Part shown: positions 15,951 to 23,876 of the stretch, one piece after another | Layout of the letters: the number at the start of each line of letters is the position of its first letter | Position numbering within the stretch: position 1 is the stretch's first letter | Source: Acidimicrobiales bacterium | Lineage (GTDB): Bacteria; Actinomycetota; Acidimicrobiia; Acidimicrobiales; SHLQ01 | Assembly (NCBI GenBank): GCA_020628865.1 | Contig: JAHDEJ010000001.1 | Location: 381,495 to 417,725, forward strand | Direction of reading: 5' to 3' | Length of the DNA: 36,231 bases | Position numbers and translations under genes: made by a program | The notes under the pieces: generated by a model | The model's input: only the letters and a program-made list of their open reading frames with translations | The model's database searches: none | What the model was told of the DNA's origin: nothing

Positions 15951-17074
15951 TGGCTTCGGTACGTCGACTCGTCCTTCTGATCTGCCTCGCGCTCGTTGCC
16001 GTGGCCTGCGGCGGAGGTGACGACGCCGACACGGCCGAGACCACGACCTCCACCACGGAGGCTCCGGCCACCACGACGGCGGCGCCGGAAACCACCACGA
16101 CCGAGGCCGAGACCACGACGACCACCACCGAGGCCCCGGGCCCGACCGGTCCCGTGTGGCCGCTGACCGGCGTTCCGATCGGCGGCGACGAGCCGGGCGA
16201 GCCGGTGCATCCCGCAGTGGTCGTGAAGATCTCGAACAACGATGCGATCGCCCGATCCGTGCTTCGTGGGCTCGATGAGGCCGACATCGTCTTCGAGGAG
16301 CGCATCGAGCAGCAGGCGACCCGCTTCGCGACCGTGTTCCACTCTCAACTGCCGACCGAGGTCGGTTCCGTTCGGTCGGCTCGAACGAGCGACATCGACA
16401 TCGTCGCCAATCTGAACGGCCCGATCTTTGCGTTCTCGGGTGCGAACAATGGCGTGCTGAACCAGGTGCGCGCAGCCGATCGGGACGGCGTGCTGGTGAT
16501 GGCGTGTGAGGACTGTGGCAACAGCCAGTTCTCGCTGCTGCCGGACTTCCGGCGCCCGAACGCCACGGTGGTCGACACGCTGGCGCTGCTCGATGAGGCG
16601 CCGGACGACGCTGGTCCTCCTTCAGCGATCTACGACTACTCGAACAATGTGGCCGAGCTCGGCGAGCCGTCGGTCGGCGTGCAGATCGCTGCTGCCGCTG
16701 CGGCGAACTTCATCTGGTCGGAGGCCGACAACGGCTGGCTCCGCTTCCAGGCTCGCGAACCGCACATCACCCGCGACGATGTGCAGCTCGCTCCGCAGAA
16801 CGTGATCGTGATGACGACCCAGTACCTGCCGAGCCAGATCGATGCGTCGTCCGTCGATGCGATCACGATCGGCTCCCGCGAGGTGGTCGTCTATTCGAAC
16901 GGTCACCGGGTCGAGGGCATCTGGACTCGTGAGACTGCGGCGGACGGCTACACGCTGACGACGGCGGACGGCGAGATCATCGGTCTCGCTCCGGGCCAGA
17001 CCTGGGTGTCGATGACGCCGGCGGGTACGTCGAGTGAGCTCAGCGCCGCCGACGCTGCCGTCTTCACGAACTGA
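15951..17074 (+). CDS. DUF3048 (YerB-like) lipoprotein
   Basis: A 374-residue exported lipoprotein. Signal peptide MASVRRLVLLICLALVAVAC has the lipobox VAVAC at residues 16-20; a Thr/Glu/Ala-rich linker (to about residue 65) is typical of actinobacterial lipoproteins. The DUF3048 domain follows with PLTGVPI, HPAVVVKISNN, ADIVFEERIEQQATRFATVFHSQ and VGSVRSARTSDIDI. The C-terminal part is the DUF3048_C region (QTWVSMTPAG). The biochemical role of the family is unknown; B. subtilis YerB is the reference member. ATG 15951 has GGAG 8 bases upstream. The frame is open to an earlier ATG at 15581 with a fine Shine-Dalgarno, but that would run through RNA element copy 3 and bury the signal peptide, so I reject it. 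Confidence 0.88.
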
Positions 17075-17081
17075 GTTCGCC

Positions 17082-18224
17082 CTAGGGGATGAGGACCCGG
17101 GTGCGCTCGGGGAGGCCGGTGATGGCCACGACGCGCCCGGCCTGGCCGATCACGTCGACCTCGGTCCGGCGGATGGTGTCGCCGTCCAGCACGTCGACGA
17201 CGTAGACGCCCGAGTCGAGCTTGCGGATTGCCTCCGGCGGGATCGTGAGTTCGTCGACGAGTTCGGCGATCGTCCATTCGACGGTGACGGCGAGACGGTC
17301 CACGCTGCCGACGTCCTGACCGTCGAGGTCGACGGAGAAGACGAGGTCGAAGCCGGTGTCGGTTCCCCGTGAGCTGACGAGTTCGGCGGGGACGTCGCCG
17401 ACGCCGGGCAGGTCGACGATGAATTCGTCGGCGTCCAGCAGTCCTTCGGGGAGTTCGGCCACCGAGACTTCGACGGCTCGTTCGTCGCTCGTGTACGTGA
17501 GGACGGATTCGCCGTCGGCCACGACGACGCCTTCCGTGAGGTGCACGTCGACGATGCGGATCGGGCCGGGCGAGAACCAGAGGTCGCCGAGTTCGACGAT
17601 GCCGGTGACGGTCTGGCCGGTGTCCTCCTGCCAGGCTTCGACGGCGGTTGTCGTGGCGGTGGTCCATTCGCCGTCGGCCACGAGCTCGTCGCCGTCGCCC
17701 CACCCGCCATCGAGCAGATGCTGTTGCAGCTGGGCGATGTCGGTTCCGGTCGTGTCGGCGTCCATCGTGCGGAAGGCGGCCATCTCGCCGGCGGCCAGAT
17801 GGACGGGCGTGGAGTCGGTTTCGATCAGCACGTCTCCGGGGGCGATGAGGTCGCCGGGTTCGGGGAGGCCGGTGATGGCGCGGGTGCCGGGTTCTTCCAC
17901 GGTGGTGGACACTTGCTGGGAGAAGCGGCCCTGTCCGACCGTCTGCGTGACAGTGGTTTCGACCGGGTCGACTCGATGGGCGAGCACGACCTCGTTCTGG
18001 TAGACGAGCCGAGCGTCGAGCTCGCCGATATCGGCCACGTCGTCGCGGGTGACCACGGCGGTTTCGAAGACGTCGGTCAGGTCGCTGGGGACCTCTTCGG
18101 CGGACCCATCGCCGTCGACGAGGTCCTGCCACCAGGCGGTGTCGCGGGCGAACCACCAGCCGACGGCGAGGAGGACGCCGAGCACGGCGAGGGTGACGGC
18201 GGTTGGGAGAAGCTTGCGAATCAT
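17082..18224 (-). CDS. Second periplasmic-adaptor-like protein of the exporter, with peptidoglycan-binding-like segment
   Basis: A 380-residue protein with an N-terminal membrane anchor (residues 5-27, LLPTAVTLAVLGVLLAVGWWF) and an extracytoplasmic body. A segment near residues 140-185 (TDIAQLQQHLLDGGW, then TTTAVEAWQEDTG) resembles the PG_binding_1 fold. The rest, ending VVDVLDGDTIRRTEVDVIGQAGRVVAITGLPERTRVLIP, resembles the C-terminal membrane-proximal domain of HlyD/MacA adaptors. It is the last gene of the operon; its ATG overlaps the permease stop (ATGA). It is a distant paralogue of the adaptor encoded at 20307-21650 and probably couples the MacB-like transporter to the cell wall. The stop is 7 bases from that of the convergent lipoprotein gene. 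Confidence 0.7.
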   Translation of the reverse strand: MIRKLLPTAVTLAVLGVLLAVGWWFARDTAWWQDLVDGDGSAEEVPSDLTDVFETAVVTRDDVADIGELDARLVYQNEVVLAHRVDPVETTVTQTVGQGRFSQQVSTTVEEPGTRAITGLPEPGDLIAPGDVLIETDSTPVHLAAGEMAAFRTMDADTTGTDIAQLQQHLLDGGWGDGDELVADGEWTTATTTAVEAWQEDTGQTVTGIVELGDLWFSPGPIRIVDVHLTEGVVVADGESVLTYTSDERAVEVSVAELPEGLLDADEFIVDLPGVGDVPAELVSSRGTDTGFDLVFSVDLDGQDVGSVDRLAVTVEWTIAELVDELTIPPEAIRKLDSGVYVVDVLDGDTIRRTEVDVIGQAGRVVAITGLPERTRVLIP

Positions 18225-19462
18225 GACGACCTCAGCGCTTCGGTCGGGGCGAGGCGGGCGGCGCGCACGGCCGGGTAGAGGCCGGCGAGGGCGCCGATCG
18301 CGATGGCGGCGACGAGCCCACCGAAGATGGCTTCGGGCGGGATGACGACGCGCCATCCCTGACTGTTGGCCCACAGTGCGGTCACCGCGGAACCGAGCAG
18401 TACGCCGGCGACGCCGCCGAGCACGGAGAGCAGGAGCGCTTCGAGCAGGAACTGGCGGCGGATGTGGGCGCGGGTGGCGCCGAGTGCCCGGCGAAGGCCG
18501 ATTTCGTTTCGGCGTTCGATGACGGCGATGACCATCACGTTGGCGATGCCGATGCCGCCGACGAGCAGCGCCACGGCGCCGAGGCCGAGGAACAGATTGT
18601 CGAACGTGGAGGACGCGGCTTCCTGTGCCTCGAGTGCGTCGGTCGGGCGCACGACTTCGACCTCTTCGGGGCTTTCCGGGTCGGCGGTGTTGGGGATCAC
18701 GTTGAGGACGTCGTCGATGAAGTCCGGGTCGGTTCTGACGTAGATCGTTTCGGGGTTGCGGGCGGCGTCGAAGAGTTCCTCGGCGATGTCGGCGCCGATG
18801 AAGGCGGCGCGGTCCAGGTCGGCGAAGAGTGTCGTTTCCACGTCGTCGGTCTGGTCGTCGAACGAGTCGAGGATGCCGATGACGGTGAACCACTCCTCCC
18901 CCACCAGCACCTGCGTGCCGTCGACGGCGGACACGCCGAGGCGTTCGGCGGCGACGGAGCCGAGCACGACGGCGGGAACGTCGACGGTTGCGTCGTCGAG
19001 GAAGCGGCCGGCGGCGATCGAGCCGTTGAGCGCTTCGACGAGGTTGGTTTCGGCGGTGCGGACGGAGAGGCCGCCGGTCTGGCTCGGGTTGACCAGGTCG
19101 TTGAGGAGCACGTTTGCGTCGACGGTGGCGACGGCGGAAACGGAGTTGACCGGGCCGATCCGGCCGACGGTGGCGACGGCGTCTTCGGGGAGGGTGGCGT
19201 CGCCGCCGCCGAAGCCCTGTCCGGCCGAGACCTGGAGCAGGTTCGTACCGAGGGCGGCGATGCGGTCTTCGAGCGCCGCGCTACCGGAGCGGCTGAGGCC
19301 GAGCACGGCAACCATGGCGCCGATGCCGATGGTGATGCCGAGTGCGGAGAGAGCGGTGCGGAGCTTGCGGGCGGTGAGGCCGGCGGTGGCAGTGCCGAGG
19401 ACGTCGGCGATGCGGAACGAGCTGGATCGGGGAAGCGGCTTGGCCGGGGTCGGGTTCGCCAT
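18221..19462 (-). CDS. MacB-type ABC transporter permease
   Basis: A 413-residue permease of the MacB/LolC/FtsX type. There is one membrane helix near residues 37-58 (LSALGITIGIGAMVAVLGL), a large extracytoplasmic MacB_PCD domain (about 60-285), then three helices in the FtsX domain (GLGAVALLVGGIGIANVMVIAV, LEALLLSVLGGVAGVLLGSAV, the C-terminal AAIAIGALAGLYPAVRAARLAPTEALRS). The RRNEIGLRRALGATRAHIRRQFLLEAL coupling helix and final PTEALR are diagnostic. MacB-type pumps move substrates from the outer face of the membrane rather than across it. Its ATG shares one base with the ATPase stop. Confidence 0.93.
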   Translation of the reverse strand: MANPTPAKPLPRSSSFRIADVLGTATAGLTARKLRTALSALGITIGIGAMVAVLGLSRSGSAALEDRIAALGTNLLQVSAGQGFGGGDATLPEDAVATVGRIGPVNSVSAVATVDANVLLNDLVNPSQTGGLSVRTAETNLVEALNGSIAAGRFLDDATVDVPAVVLGSVAAERLGVSAVDGTQVLVGEEWFTVIGILDSFDDQTDDVETTLFADLDRAAFIGADIAEELFDAARNPETIYVRTDPDFIDDVLNVIPNTADPESPEEVEVVRPTDALEAQEAASSTFDNLFLGLGAVALLVGGIGIANVMVIAVIERRNEIGLRRALGATRAHIRRQFLLEALLLSVLGGVAGVLLGSAVTALWANSQGWRVVIPPEAIFGGLVAAIAIGALAGLYPAVRAARLAPTEALRSS

Positions 19463-20310
19463 CAGGGCCCGTCCGTCGGGTCGGGCTCGGTCAGGTCGTC
19501 GAGCTGCAGCTCGGTCGGTTCGGGCTCCCCGACCGATGGCGCTGCGTCGGTGCTCGTGGTCGACGGCGCACCAGCGGTGCCGTTGGCGGAATCGAACTCG
19601 ACCGATCCGTCGCGGAAGCGCACCTGGCGTGGGAGCGAGTCGGCGAGTTCGTTGTCGTGGGTGACGACGATGATCGTGGCGCCTTCCTGGTGAAGTTCGT
19701 GGAGCAACGCCTGGATCGACTCGCTGGTGCGGGAGTCCAGGTTGCCGGTCGGTTCGTCGGCGAGCACGAGGGTCGGTCGGGCGACGAGCGCACGGGCGAT
19801 GGCGACGCGCTGGCGTTCACCGCCGCTCAGTTCGTTGGGTCGGTGGTGGAGCCGATGACCGAGGCCGACGCGCTCGAGCGCTTCGACGGCGGCGGCCCGA
19901 CGCTTCCGGGCCGAGGTGCCGGTGTAGAGGAGCCCGGTGGCGACGTTGTCCACGGCGCTGTCGCCGTCGAGCAGGAAGAACTGCTGGAAGACGAAGCCGA
20001 CGAGTGCGCTGCGAACGGCGGAGAGGCGACGGTCGGACAGGCGGGACACTTCGTGTCCGGCGATGTGCACGGAGCCGCTCGTCGGCCGGTCGAGTGTGCC
20101 CATCACGTGCAGCATCGTGGACTTGCCCGAACCGGACGGGCCGACGATTGCCGTGAGCTCACCTTCGGCAACGGTCAGGTTGACGCCGTCGAGCGCACGG
20201 ACCGGCGGCACGCCGGGATACTCCTTGACGACATCGATGAGTTGGAGCGCGGGCGGGCCGGTGGGTTCCGTCGGTGCGCTCGGTGTGGAGTCCGAGGCGA
20301 CGGTCGTCAT
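19462..20310 (-). CDS. MacB/LolD-type ABC transporter ATPase
   Basis: A 282-residue ATPase. Walker A is GPSGSGKST (near residue 57), the Q-loop FVFQQFFLL, the signature LSGGERQRVAIARAL, Walker B LVLADEPTGNLD and the switch His in VTHDNELA. The family's ALDGVNLTVAEGE lead-in is present. The last 40 residues form a Pro/Thr/Asp-rich tail beyond the usual end. ATG 20310 overlaps the adaptor stop (ATGA). Together with the permease it forms a MacAB-type unit whose substrate is unknown. Confidence 0.94.
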   Translation of the reverse strand: MTTVASDSTPSAPTEPTGPPALQLIDVVKEYPGVPPVRALDGVNLTVAEGELTAIVGPSGSGKSTMLHVMGTLDRPTSGSVHIAGHEVSRLSDRRLSAVRSALVGFVFQQFFLLDGDSAVDNVATGLLYTGTSARKRRAAAVEALERVGLGHRLHHRPNELSGGERQRVAIARALVARPTLVLADEPTGNLDSRTSESIQALLHELHQEGATIIVVTHDNELADSLPRQVRFRDGSVEFDSANGTAGAPSTTSTDAAPSVGEPEPTELQLDDLTEPDPTDGP

Positions 20311-21650
20311 GCCGGCACCACGATCGATTCGCCCGGGCTGACTGCGCCGTTGGTGATCTCGACCCAGCCGTCGTCGAAGGTGCCGAGCTCGACGGCCACG
20401 AGGCCGCGTCCTTCGACATCGATCGCGTGGCCGCCTTCGGCGAGTGCGATGAGCGATCGGATCGGGATGACGGTGGCGCCGAGGATGGCTTCGTCCTCGA
20501 CCCGGATGGTGACGGGTCCGGCGGAGAAGGCGCCGGTGAGTGGTTCGACGGGTTCGATCACCACGTCGAGGACGGTGACGGCGTTCTGGCCGACCTGGGT
20601 GGTGCGGGCGACGTCGCCGACCTCGTCGACCACGGCGTCGATCAGGGTGCCATCGGGCAGCTCGACGACCACGGGCAGACCGACGTCGAACTCGTCGATG
20701 TTGTCGACGTCGACTTCGAGTTCGATGGCGCCCTGGGCGAGTTCCCACCGGTGCGTGGGGCGGCCGGCCTCGGTCCATTCGAAGACGTCGAGCACCGTGT
20801 CGACGACGACGGCTCCGTCGGGGACCTGGACCTCGTAGGCGTCGGTGCGTTCGGTGTCGGGTTCTCCGGTGACGGCGACTGCGGGGACGACCGTGTCGTC
20901 GACGGTGAGGTCGGCGAGGACGAGGCCGTCGGCGAGAACGACGTCGATGTCTGCGAGCGCGCCGACGGCCGACGTGTTCACGGGGTTGGCGAGGAAGCCG
21001 CTTTCGGCGAGGGTGACGGTGGCCAACAGTGGTTGGCCGGGCGCCGCTTGTGAGCCGACAGCGGTTCGCGAGGTGACTTCGCTCGGCCCTTCGATGAAGG
21101 CGATCTGGCCGAGGTCGACCGTCGTGTCCGGTTCCTCGATGCCGAGGTCCGTTTCCCAGCGCTCGACCATGAGGCCGGTGTTGTACGTGTAGTCGTCGTC
21201 GACGGTGACGGTGCCGTCGGGGTCGTAGCCGAGGGCGACGAGGTTGGCCTCGAGTTGTTCGATGTCGGCGCCGTCGTCCGCGTCGTCGTCGAGTTCCCGG
21301 AACTGGGGGACGGAGCCGTAGAGGGCGACGACGGGTGCGCCGTCGATTTCGGCGACGACGTCGCCGGCCCGGATGGTGGTGCCGACGTCGGAGGTGCGGG
21401 TGATCGTGCCGCGGCCGGATGCGGCGATGACGGCGGGCTCACCGGCGGTGAGTTGGGCGGTCCATTCGGTGAAGGAGACGAGGTCGCGGGTTTCGGCCTG
21501 GACGGTGGTGGTTTCCGTTTCGGTCTCGACGGTCGCTTCGGTGTCGGTGTCGGCCTGGTCGAACCAGATCCATGCACCGATGCCGACGGCGGCTCCGAGG
21601 ACGAGGCCGACGAGGAGCGCGGGCCATCGAGCGGGTTGCATCGAACTCAT
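20307..21650 (-). CDS. HlyD/MacA-like adaptor with peptidoglycan-binding-like segment
   Basis: A 447-residue membrane-anchored protein. A signal-anchor lies at residues 10-30 (ALLVGLVLGAAVGIGAWIWF). A lipoyl-like half (GRGTITRTSDVGTTIRAGDVVAEIDGAPVVALYGSVPQFREL) is followed near residues 128-180 by a PG_binding_1-like segment (ADIEQLEANLVALGYDPDGTVT, TGLMVERWETDLGI), then a second lipoyl half and a C-terminal barrel-like domain. Such adaptors with a peptidoglycan-binding insert occur next to MacB-like transporters in Actinomycetota. GGAG lies 7 bases before the ATG. It follows the lipoprotein gene by 12 bases. Confidence 0.78.
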   Translation of the reverse strand: MSSMQPARWPALLVGLVLGAAVGIGAWIWFDQADTDTEATVETETETTTVQAETRDLVSFTEWTAQLTAGEPAVIAASGRGTITRTSDVGTTIRAGDVVAEIDGAPVVALYGSVPQFRELDDDADDGADIEQLEANLVALGYDPDGTVTVDDDYTYNTGLMVERWETDLGIEEPDTTVDLGQIAFIEGPSEVTSRTAVGSQAAPGQPLLATVTLAESGFLANPVNTSAVGALADIDVVLADGLVLADLTVDDTVVPAVAVTGEPDTERTDAYEVQVPDGAVVVDTVLDVFEWTEAGRPTHRWELAQGAIELEVDVDNIDEFDVGLPVVVELPDGTLIDAVVDEVGDVARTTQVGQNAVTVLDVVIEPVEPLTGAFSAGPVTIRVEDEAILGATVIPIRSLIALAEGGHAIDVEGRGLVAVELGTFDDGWVEITNGAVSPGESIVVPA

Positions 21651-21662
21651 GCGTGCTCCGAT

Positions 21663-22421
21663 TCAGCTGTCGGTGGTGGCGGCGGGCTGTTGACCGCCAC
21701 CCTGCCCGAATCCTGCAAGGGCTTCGTCCAGCGTGGGCACGCAGGCATCGAGGGCGGCGACGACATCGGGATCCTCGAGGTCGAGGCCGAGTCGGTTGGC
21801 GATGCGTTCGGCGCGGTCGCCGCCGGCACCGCCCTGTCCCTGCGGCTGGCCGCGGCCTTCGCCGTCGGCTCCGTCGGCCTGGCCTTGACCCTGGGCCTGA
21901 CCGCCTTGGGCGCCCTGGCCGCCGTCGAAGGTGAGGTCGCCGACGTCGAGCCCTTCGGCCCGGAGGCAGTCGGTGTAGACGAGCAGTCCTTCTTCGAGTG
22001 CTTCGCGGTTGTTGTTGCGGGCGCCGGTGCCGAGCTGGTCGGCTCCGGATTCGGCCTGGCAGACCTCGAGCTGTTCGCGGAATTCCGGGTTCTGGAAGTC
22101 GATTCCGGAGGAGAGGATGGCGGCCCGGAGCCCGAATCCGCCGTTGCCGTCGGGGACCGGGTCGGGGAAGTCATCCCAGCCATTGTCCCGCATGCATTGG
22201 GACATCGCGAGGACGATCTCCTCGGCGTCGTCTTCGCTGACTTCGGCTTCGGTTTCGTCTTCGGCGGCGTCGACCGCGTCGGTGGTGGTCTCGTCGAGGT
22301 CGTCGACGCTGGCGACGCCAGCGGTCTCAGCAGAGTCGCCGTCGCCGCCGCCGCATGCGGCGAGCAGGACGGCGAGGGCGGCGACGACGGCGAGGATCCT
22401 CGAGCGTGGGGAGAGCTGCAT
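21663..22421 (-). CDS. Lipoprotein opening the exporter operon
   Basis: A 252-residue lipoprotein. The signal peptide ends in the lipobox LLAAC (residues 19-23), followed by GGG and an acidic Thr/Asp/Glu linker. The body (about 70-170) has four Cys in a QCMRDNGWDDFPDP...VCQAE...DCLRAEG...ACVP pattern that could form two disulfides. A Gly/Gln-rich stretch (GGQGAQGGQAQGQGQ) separates it from the C-terminal helix. The QCMRxxG...FPDP motif is seen in actinobacterial lipoproteins near peptidoglycan-binding ABC adaptors; the function is not known. The ATG has no clear ribosome binding site, so the transcript may be near-leaderless. Confidence 0.72.
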   Translation of the reverse strand: MQLSPRSRILAVVAALAVLLAACGGGDGDSAETAGVASVDDLDETTTDAVDAAEDETEAEVSEDDAEEIVLAMSQCMRDNGWDDFPDPVPDGNGGFGLRAAILSSGIDFQNPEFREQLEVCQAESGADQLGTGARNNNREALEEGLLVYTDCLRAEGLDVGDLTFDGGQGAQGGQAQGQGQADGADGEGRGQPQGQGGAGGDRAERIANRLGLDLEDPDVVAALDACVPTLDEALAGFGQGGGQQPAATTDS

Positions 22422-22529
22422 GGAACGAATTGTTGCGCACAGCTTGGCGACCGCACATGAAACGGCACTGAAGACAAGGTAAGAAACGCCGCAAGTCGGC
22501 GTCGCCTGGTTGCGGACCGGCGCGGGCGG

Positions 22530-22904
22530 TCAGCGGCCGATGGCGTCGGCGAGGCCGTGCGGGTCGGCGACGCTCACCCAGAGGGCGTCGTGATCCTTGA
22601 ATCCGATGACCTTCTTGATGGGTTCGCGGAAGGCGATGCAGAGGCCGAGTCGGTGGTTGGTGCCGAAGGTGAGGCCGGTGTCGGTGAAGCTGAGGCGGAG
22701 GCCGACGGCCGTGTACCACCGGTGGGGTCCGGTGACGAGCGTGTGGTCGATGTTGTCGAGTGGGGTTTCGACGCGCACTCGGCCGTAGCTGGCGACGAGG
22801 CGTCCGTCGTCGGTGAGTTCGACGGCGTCCTTCGCTCCCACACCGAGCCCGAAGAACAAGGCGTTCCACCGTGTGTCGAGCTCATACGGAAACCGCTGCG
22901 TCAT
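22530..22904 (-). CDS. Hypothetical protein, 124 aa
   Basis: A soluble-looking protein with no signal peptide or membrane helix. It is mostly beta-like (GRLVASYGRVRVETPLDNIDHTLVTGPHRWYTAVGLRLSFTDTGLTFGTNHRLGLCIAF) and ends in a short helix (ADPHGLADAIG). The pattern FREPIKKVIGFKDHDALWVSV suggests a small barrel, perhaps PH-like, but I do not recognise a named family. It lies alone between the exporter operon and the lysR-type gene. Confidence 0.65.
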   Translation of the reverse strand: MTQRFPYELDTRWNALFFGLGVGAKDAVELTDDGRLVASYGRVRVETPLDNIDHTLVTGPHRWYTAVGLRLSFTDTGLTFGTNHRLGLCIAFREPIKKVIGFKDHDALWVSVADPHGLADAIGR

Positions 22905-22929
22905 CCCCCCATCCTGTCACCGACGCGGG

Positions 22930-23766
22930 TCAGGTCGGGGTGAGGGTTTCGACGATGGGTTCGAGCCAGGGCCAGGTGGCGGCGCGTTCGGAGAGGACAA
23001 GATAGACGCTTCGGGTGAAGTCGGGGGCGTCGGCCACGGGGTGCAGCCGTCCGTCGGCGATGTGGCGGGCGGTCAGCCGGGTCGGCAGGTAGGCGCTGCC
23101 GCCGTTGCGAAGCACTTCTTCGAGGGCCCAGTCGGTGCTGCCGAAGCTGAGCCGGGCGGTGCCGGCGTCGGAGTAGGCGGCGGCGTGACGTCGACGGAAG
23201 TCTTCGCCGCCTTCGACATAGATGTACTTGGGGTCGAAGCGCATCGGCGTGCCGACCCGGTCCGAGACGAGGGTGAGCCGTTCGGGATCGAGGCTGCGCA
23301 CGGTCTGGTTGTGTTGCACGGACGCCTCGTAGGTGATCGCGATGTCGGCGAGCCCGCCGCGCAGCAACCGTTCCAACTCGGCCTGATCGCCGGGAAGCAC
23401 GGTCAGCCCCGCCTGCGGGTGGTCGGCTCGGATGGTGTCGAAGAGGCGGCGGCCGGGCCCGGACCAGAGGTCCGGGTGGCAGCCGATGCTGCAGACGACA
23501 TCGACCGTGTCCGGGAGTGCGATGTCCTGGGCGGCCTGGCTCCAGAGCTCGACCATGACGACTGCGTGGTGCCGGAATCGGCGCCCGGCCTCGGTCAGTT
23601 CGATGCCGGACTTCTGTCGATGGACGAGCGTGGTGCCGAGGTTCTGTTCAAGGGTCTGCAGCCGGGTCGTCACGGTCGATTGGCTCACGTGGAGTTGTTC
23701 GGATGCGCGCACGAGGCTGCCGGTGTCGACGATGGCAAGGAACGTTTCGAGTGCAGTGAGATTCAT
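22930..23766 (-). CDS. LysR-family transcriptional regulator
   Basis: A 278-residue regulator. The N-terminal winged helix-turn-helix is clear (MNLTALETFLAIVDTGSLVRASEQLHVSQSTVTTRLQTLEQNLGTTLVHR), followed by the linker helix and a type-2 periplasmic-binding-like effector domain (from about residue 82, VDVVCSIGCHPDLW). The start ATG 23766 is the family start; seven more codons exist upstream. It is divergent from the TPP-enzyme and flavin monooxygenase genes, the usual arrangement of a LysR regulator with its targets, and a dyad lies on its start codon. Confidence 0.92.
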   Translation of the reverse strand: MNLTALETFLAIVDTGSLVRASEQLHVSQSTVTTRLQTLEQNLGTTLVHRQKSGIELTEAGRRFRHHAVVMVELWSQAAQDIALPDTVDVVCSIGCHPDLWSGPGRRLFDTIRADHPQAGLTVLPGDQAELERLLRGGLADIAITYEASVQHNQTVRSLDPERLTLVSDRVGTPMRFDPKYIYVEGGEDFRRRHAAAYSDAGTARLSFGSTDWALEEVLRNGGSAYLPTRLTARHIADGRLHPVADAPDFTRSVYLVLSERAATWPWLEPIVETLTPT

Positions 23767-23787
23767 GGTTCGACTTTTTCGAACCAT
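23765..23787. promoter_or_regulatory. Candidate LysR operator dyad
   Basis: ATGGTTCGA (23765-23773) and TCGAACCAT (23779-23787) form a perfect 9-bp inverted repeat with the spacer CTTTT. The inner TTCGA-N5-TCGAA contains the T-N11-A pattern typical of LysR sites. It overlaps the regulator's start codon and lies about 90 bases before the divergent gene, so it could serve both autoregulation and activation. Confidence 0.5.
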
Positions 23788-23876
23788 ATGTGCAGATGAT
23801 TCCGATGGTCAAAATCCATGGAGATACGCGAAACTGCGAACGGGTGGTCTCCTGGACCGGCCCGGGGGAGCACACA

